From positions 1 through 64,000 of the forward strand of contig CAKOYB010000003.1 of assembly GCA_934130435.1 (NCBI GenBank): a stretch of 64,000 bases of DNA, written 5' to 3'. The DNA is from an uncultured Clostridia bacterium (GTDB lineage Bacteria; Bacillota; Clostridia; TANB77; CAG-508). The first letter of the stretch is position 1; each line of letters starts with the position of its first letter. A program made the translations under genes and the position numbers. This document shows positions 27,749 to 37,523 of this stretch, piece after piece. The notes beneath the pieces are model-generated. The model was given only the letters and a program-made list of their open reading frames with translations, made no database searches and was not told where the DNA came from.

Positions 27749-28447
27749 TTACTGTTCATTATAATTATTAAGCATGTTATATACTATATCAGTTGATTCT
27801 TTTACAGATTTACAATTAGTTAAATCAACTTTAATGGTATTAGGATATATTTTATAAAACCCTGCCATTTTTTGAAGTAAATCTCTTACAATTATATTTA
27901 ATTTTATCTTTATGTTATTATTTTTTTCTCTATATTGTATGCATTTTCTTTTTATACGTTCTTTAAGACTAGCTGTTATAAAAAAATGATAGTCTATATC
28001 AGGATATATTTTCATTATACTTCTTCCTGAAACTATTACAACCTTATCTTTTTTTAGCTCATCTATAATTTCTTTTGCATATTTAAATAATTGTGTATTG
28101 TCAGCAGTTCCTCCTATTAATGAAACTGCTAAAGAAGAAGTTTTAGATTGTAAAACTTCTTCTGATGCATGAATATTTCCTATGTATATTTCAGTTTCTT
28201 GGTTCTCAATTTTTATTTTTACACCTAGTTCTTCCATAACTTTTCTAATGTCTGCATTTTTCATTTTTCTTTTTAGCTTTAGCATATTAGGTTCTGTTTG
28301 TAACATTGTATAAACAATTGCTCTATATAGGTTTCCTCCATTTAGTAATACTGAATTAGGTATCTTTTTTAATAATTCTCTACAGATGCTTGTTTTTCCT
28401 GCACCAACTAATCCTTCTATTCCAATAACAAGGTCCTTTTTTTTCAT
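27749..28447 (-). CDS. Cytidylate kinase-like P-loop kinase
   Basis: The 232-residue protein has Walker A GLVGAGKTS (residues 12-20), a GGNLYRAI segment where Cmk has DTGAMYR, and a VSGRSIMKIYPDIDYHFFITAS segment where Cmk has the GRDIGTVVFPDA region. It thus has the Cmk layout but diverges at substrate-binding positions. It may phosphorylate CMP/dCMP or another nucleotide. Between the P-type ATPase and murD on the same strand. Confidence 0.7.
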   Translation of the reverse strand: MKKKDLVIGIEGLVGAGKTSICRELLKKIPNSVLLNGGNLYRAIVYTMLQTEPNMLKLKRKMKNADIRKVMEELGVKIKIENQETEIYIGNIHASEEVLQSKTSSLAVSLIGGTADNTQLFKYAKEIIDELKKDKVVIVSGRSIMKIYPDIDYHFFITASLKERIKRKCIQYREKNNNIKIKLNIIVRDLLQKMAGFYKIYPNTIKVDLTNCKSVKESTDIVYNMLNNYNEQ

Positions 28448-28486
28448 AATTTTTTATCCTTAATGTATTTATAATATTAATCTATC

Positions 28487-31210
28487 TTATTCTTCATCTT
28501 TTGTTGTGTTAATTTTAAGTAATTTTAATAACTCAACTATTATTATAGGACTTAGAATCAATATAACTAATTCCATAACATTTTCTTTTGGTAATATTGG
28601 TATACTAAATATTGTTCTTAATCCAGGTATTAATAAAATTATTACCATTAGCATTGCTGAAGCAACTATGGCTAATATCAACTTTTTATTATTTAGTATA
28701 GATGTTTTAAATATTGACTTTTTATTATTTCTAATATTAAACACATGTACTAATTCAGAAAATGCCAAAGTAATGAATGCCATTGTTTGTCCAACTTCAA
28801 TTTTTGATTGTTCTAATGTTAAACCATCTATTGGCGAAGTAGTAGTTGCAAGTCCAATAATAAATGCAATTAATGTAATTAATCCTATCATAATTCCTTG
28901 ATAAACTATTCTCCATGTCATTCCTTTAGTAAAAATACCTTTTCCAGGTTTTATAGGTTTCTTTGTCATGATGTCCTTATCTGCTGGATCAAATGCTAGT
29001 GCTAATGCTGGTAAAGAATCTGTTACTAAGTTAATCCATAAAATATGCATAGGCAATAGTATTTCTAATTTTCCAATATTCTGTATTCCAAACCATTTAG
29101 CAAGTAAAGGAGTTATTAATGTTGCTAAAAACAGCATTATAATCTCTCCAACATTGCTTGAAAGTAAGAATTGTATAGCCTTTAAAATATTATTATATAT
29201 TCTTCTGCCTTCTTCAACTGCTGTTACAATAGTTGCGAAATTATCATCTGTTAATATAACATCTGCTGCTTCTTTTGCTACATCTGTTCCTACAATTCCC
29301 ATTGCACAACCAATATCAGCAGTTTTTAAAGCAGGACTGTCATTAACTCCATCTCCAGTCATTGCAACTATTTGTCCATTTTTTTGCCAAGCTTTAACTA
29401 TTCTAACTTTATGTTCTGGAGAAACTCTTGCGTAAACAGAATATTTTCTCACATTTCTTTCTAAGTCTTCATCAGTCATCTTCTCAAGTTCTTGTCCTGT
29501 TATAGCTTCATCTTCTTTTTCTAATATTCCTAATTGCTTTGCTATTGCTGTAGCTGTAATTTTATGATCCCCTGTTATCATTACTGTTTTAATTCCTGCA
29601 TTTTTACATTTTTTTACTGCTTTTTTTGCTTCTTCTCTTGGCGGATCTATCATTCCAACCATTCCAATAAACGTTAGGTCTTTTTCTATATCTTTCATTT
29701 CTTGGCTTGTAGGTTTATGGTCTAACTCTTTAAATGCACATGCAAGTACTCTTAGTGCATCTTTTGCCATGAATTCATTATTCTCTATTATCTTAACTTT
29801 ATAATCTTCTAAGTTCTTCTCAATACTTTCATTTAATAAGTATGTTGTACATCTTTTTAATAGTTCGTCTACTCCACCCTTAGTATAAACAATATATTTA
29901 TCACCTAATTCATTAATCGTTGTCATTAATTTTCTTTCAGAATCAAATGGTATCTCGTCAACTCTTTTCATTGTTTCATAAAAACTTGGATCAAAGTCTA
30001 GTTTAAATCCCATATCAATTAATGCAGTTTCTGTAGGATCTCCATTTAATGTATTATCTGGTGATATTTTTGTATCATTGCATAGCATATTTGCAAAAAC
30101 AAGTTTTTCTAAATCTTTATCAATATTTTTTATTTCATTTATATTTCTTATATTATTATTCCAATATACTTTTTCAACTGTCATTTTGTTTTGAGTTAAT
30201 GTTCCCGTTTTATCAGAGCATATAACTGTACTACTTCCAAGGGTTTCTACTGCTGGTAATCTTTTTATTATTGCATTTTTACTTGCCATTTTTTGTACTC
30301 CTATAGCAAGTACAATAGTTGAAACTGCAGCCAACCCTTCTGGAATTGCTGCAACTGCAAGACTCACTGCTGTCATGAACATATCAATAACTGGCTTTCC
30401 CTGTAATAGACCTATTCCAAAAATAAAAACACATATTATTATTGCAGCAATTCCTAGTGTTTTTCCAAGCTTATTTAATTTATTTTGTAATGGTGTTTCT
30501 TGCTTTTCTGTATTATTTATAATTGTTGCAATCCTTCCAACTTCAGTGTTCATTCCTGTTTCTACTACAATGCCTTTTCCTCTACCATATGTTATTAAAC
30601 TTGAAGAAAATAACATATTAGTTCTGTCTCCAATTGATACTTCCACATCTTCGATTTTTTCATTGTTTTTTTCTACTGGTACAGATTCTCCTGTTAAAGA
30701 TGACTCTTGTGATTTTAAGTTTACTGCTTCTATTATTCTTAAATCAGCTGGTACAAAATCTCCTGTATCTAATATTACAATATCACCTGGTACAAGTTCT
30801 CTTGCTGGAATAACTTGTACTTTTCCATCTCTTAATACCTTTGAAGCATGTGCACTCATTTTTTGAAGTGCCTCTAGTGATTTTTCTGCTTTACTTTCTT
30901 GAGCTACACCTATAATAGCATTCATAACTACTACTATTAATATTATTATAGAATCAGTAATTCCATCCCCTTGTATATATCCTACAATTCCAGAAACAAT
31001 TGCTGCAATTATTAATATAATAATCATAAAATCTTTAAATTGTTCTAAAAATCTTAATATTAGTGGTTTCTTTTTCTTAGATTGTATTTCGTTATATCCG
31101 TATTTATCAATTTTTTCTTCAATCTTCGTTGAATTTAATCCATTATTTATATTAGATTCTAATTCATTTTCAACTTCTTTGTATTCTTTATTAAACCAGC
31201 TATCTTTCAT
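28487..31210 (-). CDS. P-type calcium-transporting ATPase
   Basis: The 907-residue P2-type cation pump has an N-terminal cation-ATPase domain, the actuator loop LTGESVPV (about 173), the phosphorylation site CSDKTGTLTQN (about 335), the KGGVDELL nucleotide-domain motif, TGDGVNDSPALK in the hinge and six C-terminal helices. The intramembrane AIPEGLAAV motif and the NLVTDSLPALALAFDP helix fit SERCA/PMR1-like Ca pumps of Firmicutes. It starts 30 bases after metK ends. Substrate Ca2+ is inferred from these motifs. Confidence 0.9.
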   Translation of the reverse strand: MKDSWFNKEYKEVENELESNINNGLNSTKIEEKIDKYGYNEIQSKKKKPLILRFLEQFKDFMIIILIIAAIVSGIVGYIQGDGITDSIIILIVVVMNAIIGVAQESKAEKSLEALQKMSAHASKVLRDGKVQVIPARELVPGDIVILDTGDFVPADLRIIEAVNLKSQESSLTGESVPVEKNNEKIEDVEVSIGDRTNMLFSSSLITYGRGKGIVVETGMNTEVGRIATIINNTEKQETPLQNKLNKLGKTLGIAAIIICVFIFGIGLLQGKPVIDMFMTAVSLAVAAIPEGLAAVSTIVLAIGVQKMASKNAIIKRLPAVETLGSSTVICSDKTGTLTQNKMTVEKVYWNNNIRNINEIKNIDKDLEKLVFANMLCNDTKISPDNTLNGDPTETALIDMGFKLDFDPSFYETMKRVDEIPFDSERKLMTTINELGDKYIVYTKGGVDELLKRCTTYLLNESIEKNLEDYKVKIIENNEFMAKDALRVLACAFKELDHKPTSQEMKDIEKDLTFIGMVGMIDPPREEAKKAVKKCKNAGIKTVMITGDHKITATAIAKQLGILEKEDEAITGQELEKMTDEDLERNVRKYSVYARVSPEHKVRIVKAWQKNGQIVAMTGDGVNDSPALKTADIGCAMGIVGTDVAKEAADVILTDDNFATIVTAVEEGRRIYNNILKAIQFLLSSNVGEIIMLFLATLITPLLAKWFGIQNIGKLEILLPMHILWINLVTDSLPALALAFDPADKDIMTKKPIKPGKGIFTKGMTWRIVYQGIMIGLITLIAFIIGLATTTSPIDGLTLEQSKIEVGQTMAFITLAFSELVHVFNIRNNKKSIFKTSILNNKKLILAIVASAMLMVIILLIPGLRTIFSIPILPKENVMELVILILSPIIIVELLKLLKINTTKDEE

Positions 31211-31240
31211 TATTTTCTCCTTTTAGTGTTTTTTTGTTGT

Positions 31241-32354
31241 TTAAAGCTTAATTATCTTTTCCCATGGTAAATCATTTTTTCCAAAATGTCCATAATTTGT
31301 TGTTTTTGTATAAATTGGTTCTTTTAATCTCAAATACTCAATAATTCCATTTGGAGTCAAATCAAATCTTTCTTTTATTAGTTTAGCAATATCATCTTCT
31401 GTCATAGTTTGGCTTGTCCCAAATGTGTTAACACATACAGATAATGGTTCTTTCATTCCTATTGCATAAGAAACTTGTATTTCACATTTCTTAGCTAAGC
31501 CATTAGCTACTATATTTTTCGCAATATGTCTAAGCATATATGCTGCAGATCTATCAACTTTACTTGCATCTTTGCCAGAAAAGGCTCCTCCACCATGTCT
31601 TGCATATCCTCCATATGTATCAACAATAATCTTTCTTCCAGTTAATCCTGTATCTCCAAGTGGTCCTCCTATTACAAATCTTCCAGTTGGATTAATATAT
31701 ATATTAGTTTTATCATCTAACATATTTGTTGGTATAACTTTTTTTATTACTTTGTCAATTATTTCTTTTTTTAATTCTGCTAGTTCTATGTCCGAATCAT
31801 GTTGCGTAGATATTAAAATATTTTCTATTCTCTTTGGCTTATCGTTTTCATATTCTACTGTTACTTGTGTTTTTCCGTCTGGCCTTAGAAATGGTATTTC
31901 TTTACTCTTTCTTACATCTGTAAGTTTTTTTGCTAGTTTGTGAGCCATGTCAATAGCAAATGGCATGTAGTTTTCTGTTTCATCACAAGCAAATCCAAAC
32001 ATAATTCCTTGGTCTCCAGCACCTCCTATGTCAACTCCGCATTGCTATATCTGGGCTTTGTTGTGTAATATCAATATTTATATTACATGTTCTATAGTCC
32101 ATATCTAATTTAGCATTATCAAAACCTATCTCTTTTATTTTATCTCTTACTAGATCTTCAACATTAATTTTAGCTAGAGTAGTTATTTGTCCTGCTATTG
32201 TTATAGTGTTATTAGCAGCAAAAGTTTCAACTGCAACTCTTGAATTTGGATCTTGTTTTAAACATTCGTCTAATATTGTATCTGATATATAATCACATAG
32301 CTTGTCCGGATGTCCTTCTGTTACACTTTCTGATGTAAAAAAATAATTTTTCAT
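31241..32354 (-). CDS. metK: S-adenosylmethionine synthetase, read through a +1 CGG shift
   Basis: MetK makes S-adenosylmethionine from Met and ATP and is normally essential. The N-terminal part (1-105) has FTSESVTEGHPDKLCDYISD and DITQQSPDIAM. Codon 106 is CGG, then AGT TGA ends the zero frame. Skipping the C gives A-M-G-V-D-I-G-G-A-G-D-Q-G-I, the conserved ATP-binding loop, and the frame continues to 31241 with FGFACDETENYMP, GRFVIGGPLGDTGLTGRKI and YGGYARHGGGAFSGKD. The combined length is 370 residues. All active-site motifs are intact on both sides of the shift, so the gene looks functional if CGGA is decoded as Gly. Confidence 0.9.
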
Positions 32355-32400
32355 TTATTTTGCTCTCCTCATTACTATATTTTTTGGCGTTTATTTAAAA

Positions 32401-32431
32401 TAAACAAAAGTGAAAAAATCACTTTTGTTTA
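32401..32431. terminator. Terminator between the LOG gene and metK
   Basis: TAAACAAAAGTGA pairs with TCACTTTTGTTTA around a short A-tract. It directly follows the stop of the LOG-family gene on the minus strand. Confidence 0.85.
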
Positions 32432-32434
32432 TTA

Positions 32435-33016
32435 TTATCTTATTTTTACTTTTGTTAAATCTACTACAGTTGGATCGTAATTTTCTATATAGCTTAACAT
32501 TTTATCTATATTCTTTGTAATTCTATATAGTTTTCTGCAATCATCTGTAATAAAGTGTTTATCAACTGAAACTTGCATCATATTTTCTAGATTATCATAA
32601 TAATTATTTAAGTTCCACATAACTATTGGTTTATTATGTCTACCTAATTGTTTTAATGTTAGTATTTCAAAAAACTCATCAAAAGTTCCAATTCCACCTG
32701 GTGCAATAATAAAAGCATCTGATTTTTCATCTAACAATTTTTTTCTTTCTCTCATATCAGCTGTGTGAATAAATTCTGTACAGTTTTTAAAAGAAATCTC
32801 AGCATTTGAGTCCTCAAAAAATTTAGGTGCAATTCCTAGTATATTTCCGTTTCCTTCTTCTACTCCTCTTGCAACTGCTCCCATCATTCCATTTCTTCCT
32901 CCACCGAATACAAGCCCATGTCCACGTTTTGCCATTTCTTTTCCTAGTTCAACTCCGGCTTCCATAAAGCTTGATTCAATTTCGCTACTTGCTGCTCCAT
33001 ATACACAAATATTCAT
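32435..33016 (-). CDS. LOG family nucleotide 5'-monophosphate phosphoribohydrolase
   Basis: The 193-residue Rossmann protein has the LOG signatures GGGRNGMMGAVARG (about 38-51) and PGGIGTFDEFFE (about 106-117). The TIGR00730 family includes cytokinin-activating enzymes that release a base from its 5'-monophosphate ribonucleotide. Older databases call it lysine decarboxylase. The natural substrate in Clostridia is not known. Confidence 0.9.
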   Translation of the reverse strand: MNICVYGAASSEIESSFMEAGVELGKEMAKRGHGLVFGGGRNGMMGAVARGVEEGNGNILGIAPKFFEDSNAEISFKNCTEFIHTADMRERKKLLDEKSDAFIIAPGGIGTFDEFFEILTLKQLGRHNKPIVMWNLNNYYDNLENMMQVSVDKHFITDDCRKLYRITKNIDKMLSYIENYDPTVVDLTKVKIR

Positions 33017-33383
33017 AAATAACCTCCATCTATTTTTGTATTTCTACAATATTAAATTATATTACAACATTTTTATATTATACCATTGGTATTATTTTAT
33101 TGCAAGAATTTTATATAAAATCAATCATAAAAAACTATTAATAAATTTGTTTAATTATTTATAATATAAGTAGAAAATCAGAACCTTAAAAAATGTGTGC
33201 TACAGTATATTAAATTAATGTTTAATAATAAAAACCTTTCTATTCAAATTTCATGTTATAAGCACTTAGAACATGAACCAATGAATATGAAAGGTTTGTT
33301 TGTTTAAAATTATTTTATTTGTGGCCTAGTTGCAGATTTTTTATTTAATTTAAGAATATTTTATTCTCTTTTTTTACTAAGCT
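33017..33383. other. Intergenic region with three-part hairpin
   Basis: No gene is seen. The main structure is an imperfect hairpin at 33232-33297 built from three nested stems: AAACCTTTC/GAAAGGTTT, TATTCA/TGAATA and TTCATGTT/AACATGAA. On the minus strand it ends in GTTTTTATT, so it may terminate spo0A transcription about 90 bases after the stop, or it may be part of a small RNA. Confidence 0.55.
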
Positions 33384-34214
33384 TTATGCTGTTTTTAGTT
33401 CTAGTCTTAATTTATCTGCTATCATCGCAATGAATTCAGAATTTGTAGGCTTTCCTTTTGCTGCTGATATTGTATATCCAAATATATTTTCAACTGTCTC
33501 TGCTTGTCCTCTTCCCCAAGCTACTTCTATTGCATGACGGATTGCTCTTTCAACTCTACTTGGTGTTGTATGATATTTTACTGCAATGTCTGGATATAAT
33601 TGTTTTGTTATTTGATTAATAATATCAATATTATTTATTACCATCATTATGGCTTCTCTTAAATATTGATAACCTTTAATATGAGCTGGTACTCCAACCT
33701 CGTGAATCACATTAGTAACAAGTGCCTCTAGATTTTCTTCTGCTTTCTTTTTATCTGGTGATATTTCTATGTATTGAGCTTTTATTTCTCTATTATTTAT
33801 ACTATTTACATTATTACTTTTAAACTGTGTTGGTTGATATAATTTTATCTCTTTAATTCTTTGTAGCAATACTGTTATATCAAATGGTTTTATTGCATAG
33901 TACTCTGCTCCCAAATCCATTGCTCTTTGTGTTATTTTATCTTGTCCAACAGCTGAAAGCATTATACATACGGGTGGTTTTTTCATCTTTGCTTCTTTAA
34001 TTTTCTCTAACACTCCTAATCCATCTAAATGTGGCATTATAACATCCAATAATACAACATCAGGTTCAGTATTTAGAATCATTTCTACAGCTTGTTTTCC
34101 ATCCCTTGCAATCGCAATTATTTCTAATTCCTCATCTTCTTCAATATAACCTGTTAGTGTTTTAGCAAAATCAGGATTATCGTCAGCTATTAATATTGTA
34201 ATTTTATCTTTCAC
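33384..34214 (-). CDS. spo0A: Sporulation master regulator Spo0A
   Basis: The 276-residue response regulator controls entry into sporulation. The receiver domain shows the acidic pair in LIADDNPDF and the phospho-acceptor Asp in VVLLDVIMP. The Spo0A C-terminal DNA-binding domain (about 160-270) is clear: HEVGVPAHIKGYQYLREAI, TPSRVERAIRHAIEVAWGRG and SEFIAMIADKLRLE. The start is GTG at 34214 behind AGGAGG; the longer upstream frame has no support. It directs the spore genes seen in this window. Confidence 0.95.
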   Translation of the reverse strand: MKDKITILIADDNPDFAKTLTGYIEEDEELEIIAIARDGKQAVEMILNTEPDVVLLDVIMPHLDGLGVLEKIKEAKMKKPPVCIMLSAVGQDKITQRAMDLGAEYYAIKPFDITVLLQRIKEIKLYQPTQFKSNNVNSINNREIKAQYIEISPDKKKAEENLEALVTNVIHEVGVPAHIKGYQYLREAIMMVINNIDIINQITKQLYPDIAVKYHTTPSRVERAIRHAIEVAWGRGQAETVENIFGYTISAAKGKPTNSEFIAMIADKLRLELKTA

Positions 34215-34341
34215 TTTTCTCCTCCTATAAAATAAAATTATAAAATGTAAAATATTTACATTTGTAATTATATTATGTTTTCTTATAGTTTGCAAGTCTT
34301 TTTTGGAAATTTTTTCAAATTATTCCAAAAACGCCTACTAC

Positions 34342-34962
34342 TCATGCTTTATAAATAAAAACTTTTTTTATTTTCTCAATTTTTATTGTTTCAAACTCAA
34401 TATTATTACATTTTTCTATAAGCTTTATTTTTTCATTTGTTAATTCTACATTTAATTCAATATTTTCTAAATAGCTTTCTTTAGTGATATTTATTGTATT
34501 TAAGTCACAAAAGTGCTTAAATCTGCCTATTTCTTTATATTGTAATATTATTTTATATAAGTATCCACTTTCTATATTTATAATTTTTGAAATCTGTAAA
34601 GCTTTATTACATGCTTCAGAATATGCCTTTACCAGTCCTCCTGTTCCTAATAAAATTCCTCCAAAATATCTAGTTACTATTACAAGAACATTTACTATAT
34701 TTCCTTTAGCTAATATATTTAATATAGGTGCACCAGCAGTTCCTGATGGTTCTCCATCATCACTTGATTTTTCTATAATTCCTGATTCATTATAAATTCG
34801 ATAAGCATAACAATTATGTCTAGCATCATGATATTTTTTGTTCATATTTTTTATTATGCCTTCTGCTTCTTCTCTTGTTTCTACATAAAATATGTTCCCT
34901 ATGAATTTAGATTTTTTTTCAACAATTTCAGCTGAAACATTCTCTTTTATTGTTTTAAACAT
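34342..34962 (-). CDS. YigZ/IMPACT family protein
   Basis: The 206-residue protein has the UPF0029/IMPACT N-terminal domain with KSKFIGNIFYVETREEA, HDARHNCYAYRI, DDGEPSGTAGAPIL and VTRYFGGILLGTGGLVKAY, plus a short C-terminal DUF1949-like domain. Its role is not established in bacteria; eukaryotic relatives regulate translation. Confidence 0.92.
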   Translation of the reverse strand: MFKTIKENVSAEIVEKKSKFIGNIFYVETREEAEGIIKNMNKKYHDARHNCYAYRIYNESGIIEKSSDDGEPSGTAGAPILNILAKGNIVNVLVIVTRYFGGILLGTGGLVKAYSEACNKALQISKIINIESGYLYKIILQYKEIGRFKHFCDLNTINITKESYLENIELNVELTNEKIKLIEKCNNIEFETIKIEKIKKVFIYKA

Positions 34963-34995
34963 CTTTTCTCTCTTTCTAACTTATTTTGAAACAGT

Positions 34996-36240
34996 TTATT
35001 TTCCAGCAGTATATCCTGTTGAATATGCTATTTGCAAATTAAATCCTCCTGTATATGCATCTACATCTATTATTTCTCCTGCAAAGTATAGTCCTTTTAC
35101 TAATTTTGATTCCATTGTTGATGGATTTATTTCTTTTATGTTTATTCCACCTGAAGTTATTATTCCTTCTTCAATTGGTCTTGTTCTTTTTATACTAAAT
35201 TCTATTTGTTTTATTAGTTTTACTAAATTTAATCTTTCTTGTTTTGTTATTTCATTTATTTTTTTATTTGGGTTTATCTTAGATTTCAAGATAACATAAT
35301 CTATCATTTTTCTTGGTAGTAAATCAAATAATGAATTTTTAAACTCTTTATTCTTTTCTTTTTCAAAGTCTCTTAAAATTCTTAAGTTTAACTGTTCTTC
35401 TGTTAATGCTGGTTTTAAGTCAATTGTTATTTTAACTTTTTTATTTTTTAATAATCCATCCACATTTTTGTATCGTATTAAATGTGCAGAGCCGCTTAAA
35501 ATTGTTGGTCCAGATATTCCAAAATGCGTAAATAGCATTTCTCCAAAGTCTTCATAAATCAACTTATTTTTTTCTATATCTTTAATTTTTATCTCGACAT
35601 TTCTTAGACTTAATCCTTGCATCATTTTACATTCATCTATTTCATATATCTCTAACGGTACTAATGATGGTCTAATTTCTGTAACTGTATGTCCAAAAAA
35701 TTTTGCAAACAAATATCCATCACCAGTGGATCCAGTTAAAGGATATGATTTTCCACCTGTTGCAATTATTAATTTATCTGCTTTTATTTGTGTATTGCCT
35801 GTATCTATATAAAAAATGCCTTTTATTTTATTTATCTTTTTTACTTCACATTGTAATTTTATATTTACTTTTAATCTTTTAAGTTCTTTTTCAAGCGCAT
35901 TCAAAACATCTCTTGATTTATCTGATACTGGAAATACTCTGTTTCCTCTTTCTTCTTTTGTTGGTACTCCATTTTTTTCTAAAAGATTAATTATGTCTTC
36001 ATTTGTATAATTTTTTAATGCACTAAACATAAACATACCATTACCTGGTATGTTTTTTATAAATTCATCCATATTTAGGCTACTAGTTATGTTGCATCTT
36101 CCTTTTCCTGTGATTAGTAATTTTTTTCCTAAAATATTGTTTTTTTCTAGTATAGTTACTTCATCTTCTGGATGATTTTCTTTAGCTGATATCCCAGCCA
36201 TCATTCCAGCTGGTCCTCCACCAATAACTACAATTTTCAT
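34996..36240 (-). CDS. HI0933/YhiN-family FAD-dependent oxidoreductase
   Basis: The 414-residue flavoprotein begins with the dinucleotide motif VVIGGGPAGMMAGISA (residues 3-18) and has NILGKKLLITGKGRCNIT (about 35-52), IIATGGKSYPLTGSTGDGY and the C-terminal LYFAGEIIDVDAYTGGFNLQ. This is the HI0933 family, whose physiological substrate is unknown. It precedes yigZ by 33 bases on the same strand. Confidence 0.92.
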   Translation of the reverse strand: MKIVVIGGGPAGMMAGISAKENHPEDEVTILEKNNILGKKLLITGKGRCNITSSLNMDEFIKNIPGNGMFMFSALKNYTNEDIINLLEKNGVPTKEERGNRVFPVSDKSRDVLNALEKELKRLKVNIKLQCEVKKINKIKGIFYIDTGNTQIKADKLIIATGGKSYPLTGSTGDGYLFAKFFGHTVTEIRPSLVPLEIYEIDECKMMQGLSLRNVEIKIKDIEKNKLIYEDFGEMLFTHFGISGPTILSGSAHLIRYKNVDGLLKNKKVKITIDLKPALTEEQLNLRILRDFEKEKNKEFKNSLFDLLPRKMIDYVILKSKINPNKKINEITKQERLNLVKLIKQIEFSIKRTRPIEEGIITSGGINIKEINPSTMESKLVKGLYFAGEIIDVDAYTGGFNLQIAYSTGYTAGK

Positions 36241-36262
36241 TTTTTCACCTTTAACTTATAGT

Positions 36263-37510
36263 TTATTTATTCATATTTGAAATTGCCTTTAATACCGCAA
36301 TTTTGCCATATTCATATGTTAACCCGCCTTGCATATATGCAATGTATGGTGGTCTTATAGGTCCATCACAGCTTATTTCTATTGAAGATCCCTGTGTAAA
36401 ACTTCCACTTGCCATTATTACTTTATCTGCATATCCTGGCATATCCCATGGTTCTGGTATTGAATTTGAATCTATTGCTGAACCCATTTGTATACCTTGA
36501 CAATATTTAATCAATTTATCTGCTGTTCCGAATTCTATATTCTGAACTATATCTGCTCTTTTTTCATTATACCTTGGTGAAACTTTATATCCTAATTTTT
36601 CTAGCATACAACTTGCAAATATATCTGTTTTTATACTACTTGCGACTACACTTGGAGCCATATATAATCCCTGAAGAAGACTTTTATTAATTCCAAGTGT
36701 TGGACCAACCTCTTTTCCTTGTCCCGGAGATGTTAATCTTTCTGCCGCAAGATCAACTAAGTCCTTTCTTCCTGCAATATATGCCCCATTAGGCGCTATT
36801 CCACCTCCAAGATTTTTTATTAAAGAACCAACTATAACATCTGCGCCAACCTCTAAAGGTGTTTTTGTTTCTACAAATTCGCAATAACAATTATCTATCA
36901 TTATTATTATATCTTTATTTATGCTTTTAATTAGCTTAATAACTTTTTCAACTTTATCTATGCATAAGCTTTCTCTTGTTGAATAACCTTTTGATCTTTG
37001 AATCTCTATTAGTCTAATATTTCCTTGATTTACTCTTCTTTTTATTTGTTCATAGTCAAAATCATTTTCTACCAAATCTATTTGTTCATAATTAATTTTA
37101 TATGATTTTAGTGAGCTTTTGTTTTCTTTTATTCCAATTACCTCATCTAATGTGTCATATGGCTTACCACATATGCTAAGCATTGTATCTCCAGGCCTTA
37201 AAAACGCAAATAGTGCAACTGTTAATGCATGTGTTCCAGAAATAAATTGGCTTCTAACTAAACTGTCTTCTGCTCCCAATACTTCTGAAAATACTTGCTC
37301 TATTGTATCTCTTCCTATATCTCCATACCCATATCCTGTTGTACTTCCAAAATGTACATCAGATATTCTATTTCTTTGGAAAGCATTTAATACTTTTATA
37401 CTATTTTGCATTGCACTTTTATCTACTTTTTTTATTTCTTCTTCAATTTCATTTTCAACTTCTGAACATAATTTAATTAGATCTTTACTAATATTTAAAC
37501 TTTCGTACAT
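36263..37510 (-). CDS. PLP-dependent Met-gamma-lyase-family protein (YnbB type)
   Basis: The 415-residue protein belongs to the family annotated as methionine gamma-lyase or aluminium-resistance protein (PF06838). The PLP lysine is Lys232 in GSLIKNLGGGIAP. Other family blocks are VHFGSTTGYGYGDIGRDT, FISGTHALTVALFA and DNCYCEFVE. Substrate is not proven for this group, but cleavage or synthesis of sulfur amino acids is likely. Confidence 0.9.
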   Translation of the reverse strand: MYESLNISKDLIKLCSEVENEIEEEIKKVDKSAMQNSIKVLNAFQRNRISDVHFGSTTGYGYGDIGRDTIEQVFSEVLGAEDSLVRSQFISGTHALTVALFAFLRPGDTMLSICGKPYDTLDEVIGIKENKSSLKSYKINYEQIDLVENDFDYEQIKRRVNQGNIRLIEIQRSKGYSTRESLCIDKVEKVIKLIKSINKDIIIMIDNCYCEFVETKTPLEVGADVIVGSLIKNLGGGIAPNGAYIAGRKDLVDLAAERLTSPGQGKEVGPTLGINKSLLQGLYMAPSVVASSIKTDIFASCMLEKLGYKVSPRYNEKRADIVQNIEFGTADKLIKYCQGIQMGSAIDSNSIPEPWDMPGYADKVIMASGSFTQGSSIEISCDGPIRPPYIAYMQGGLTYEYGKIAVLKAISNMNK

Positions 37511-37523
37511 TTTAATTCTCCTT

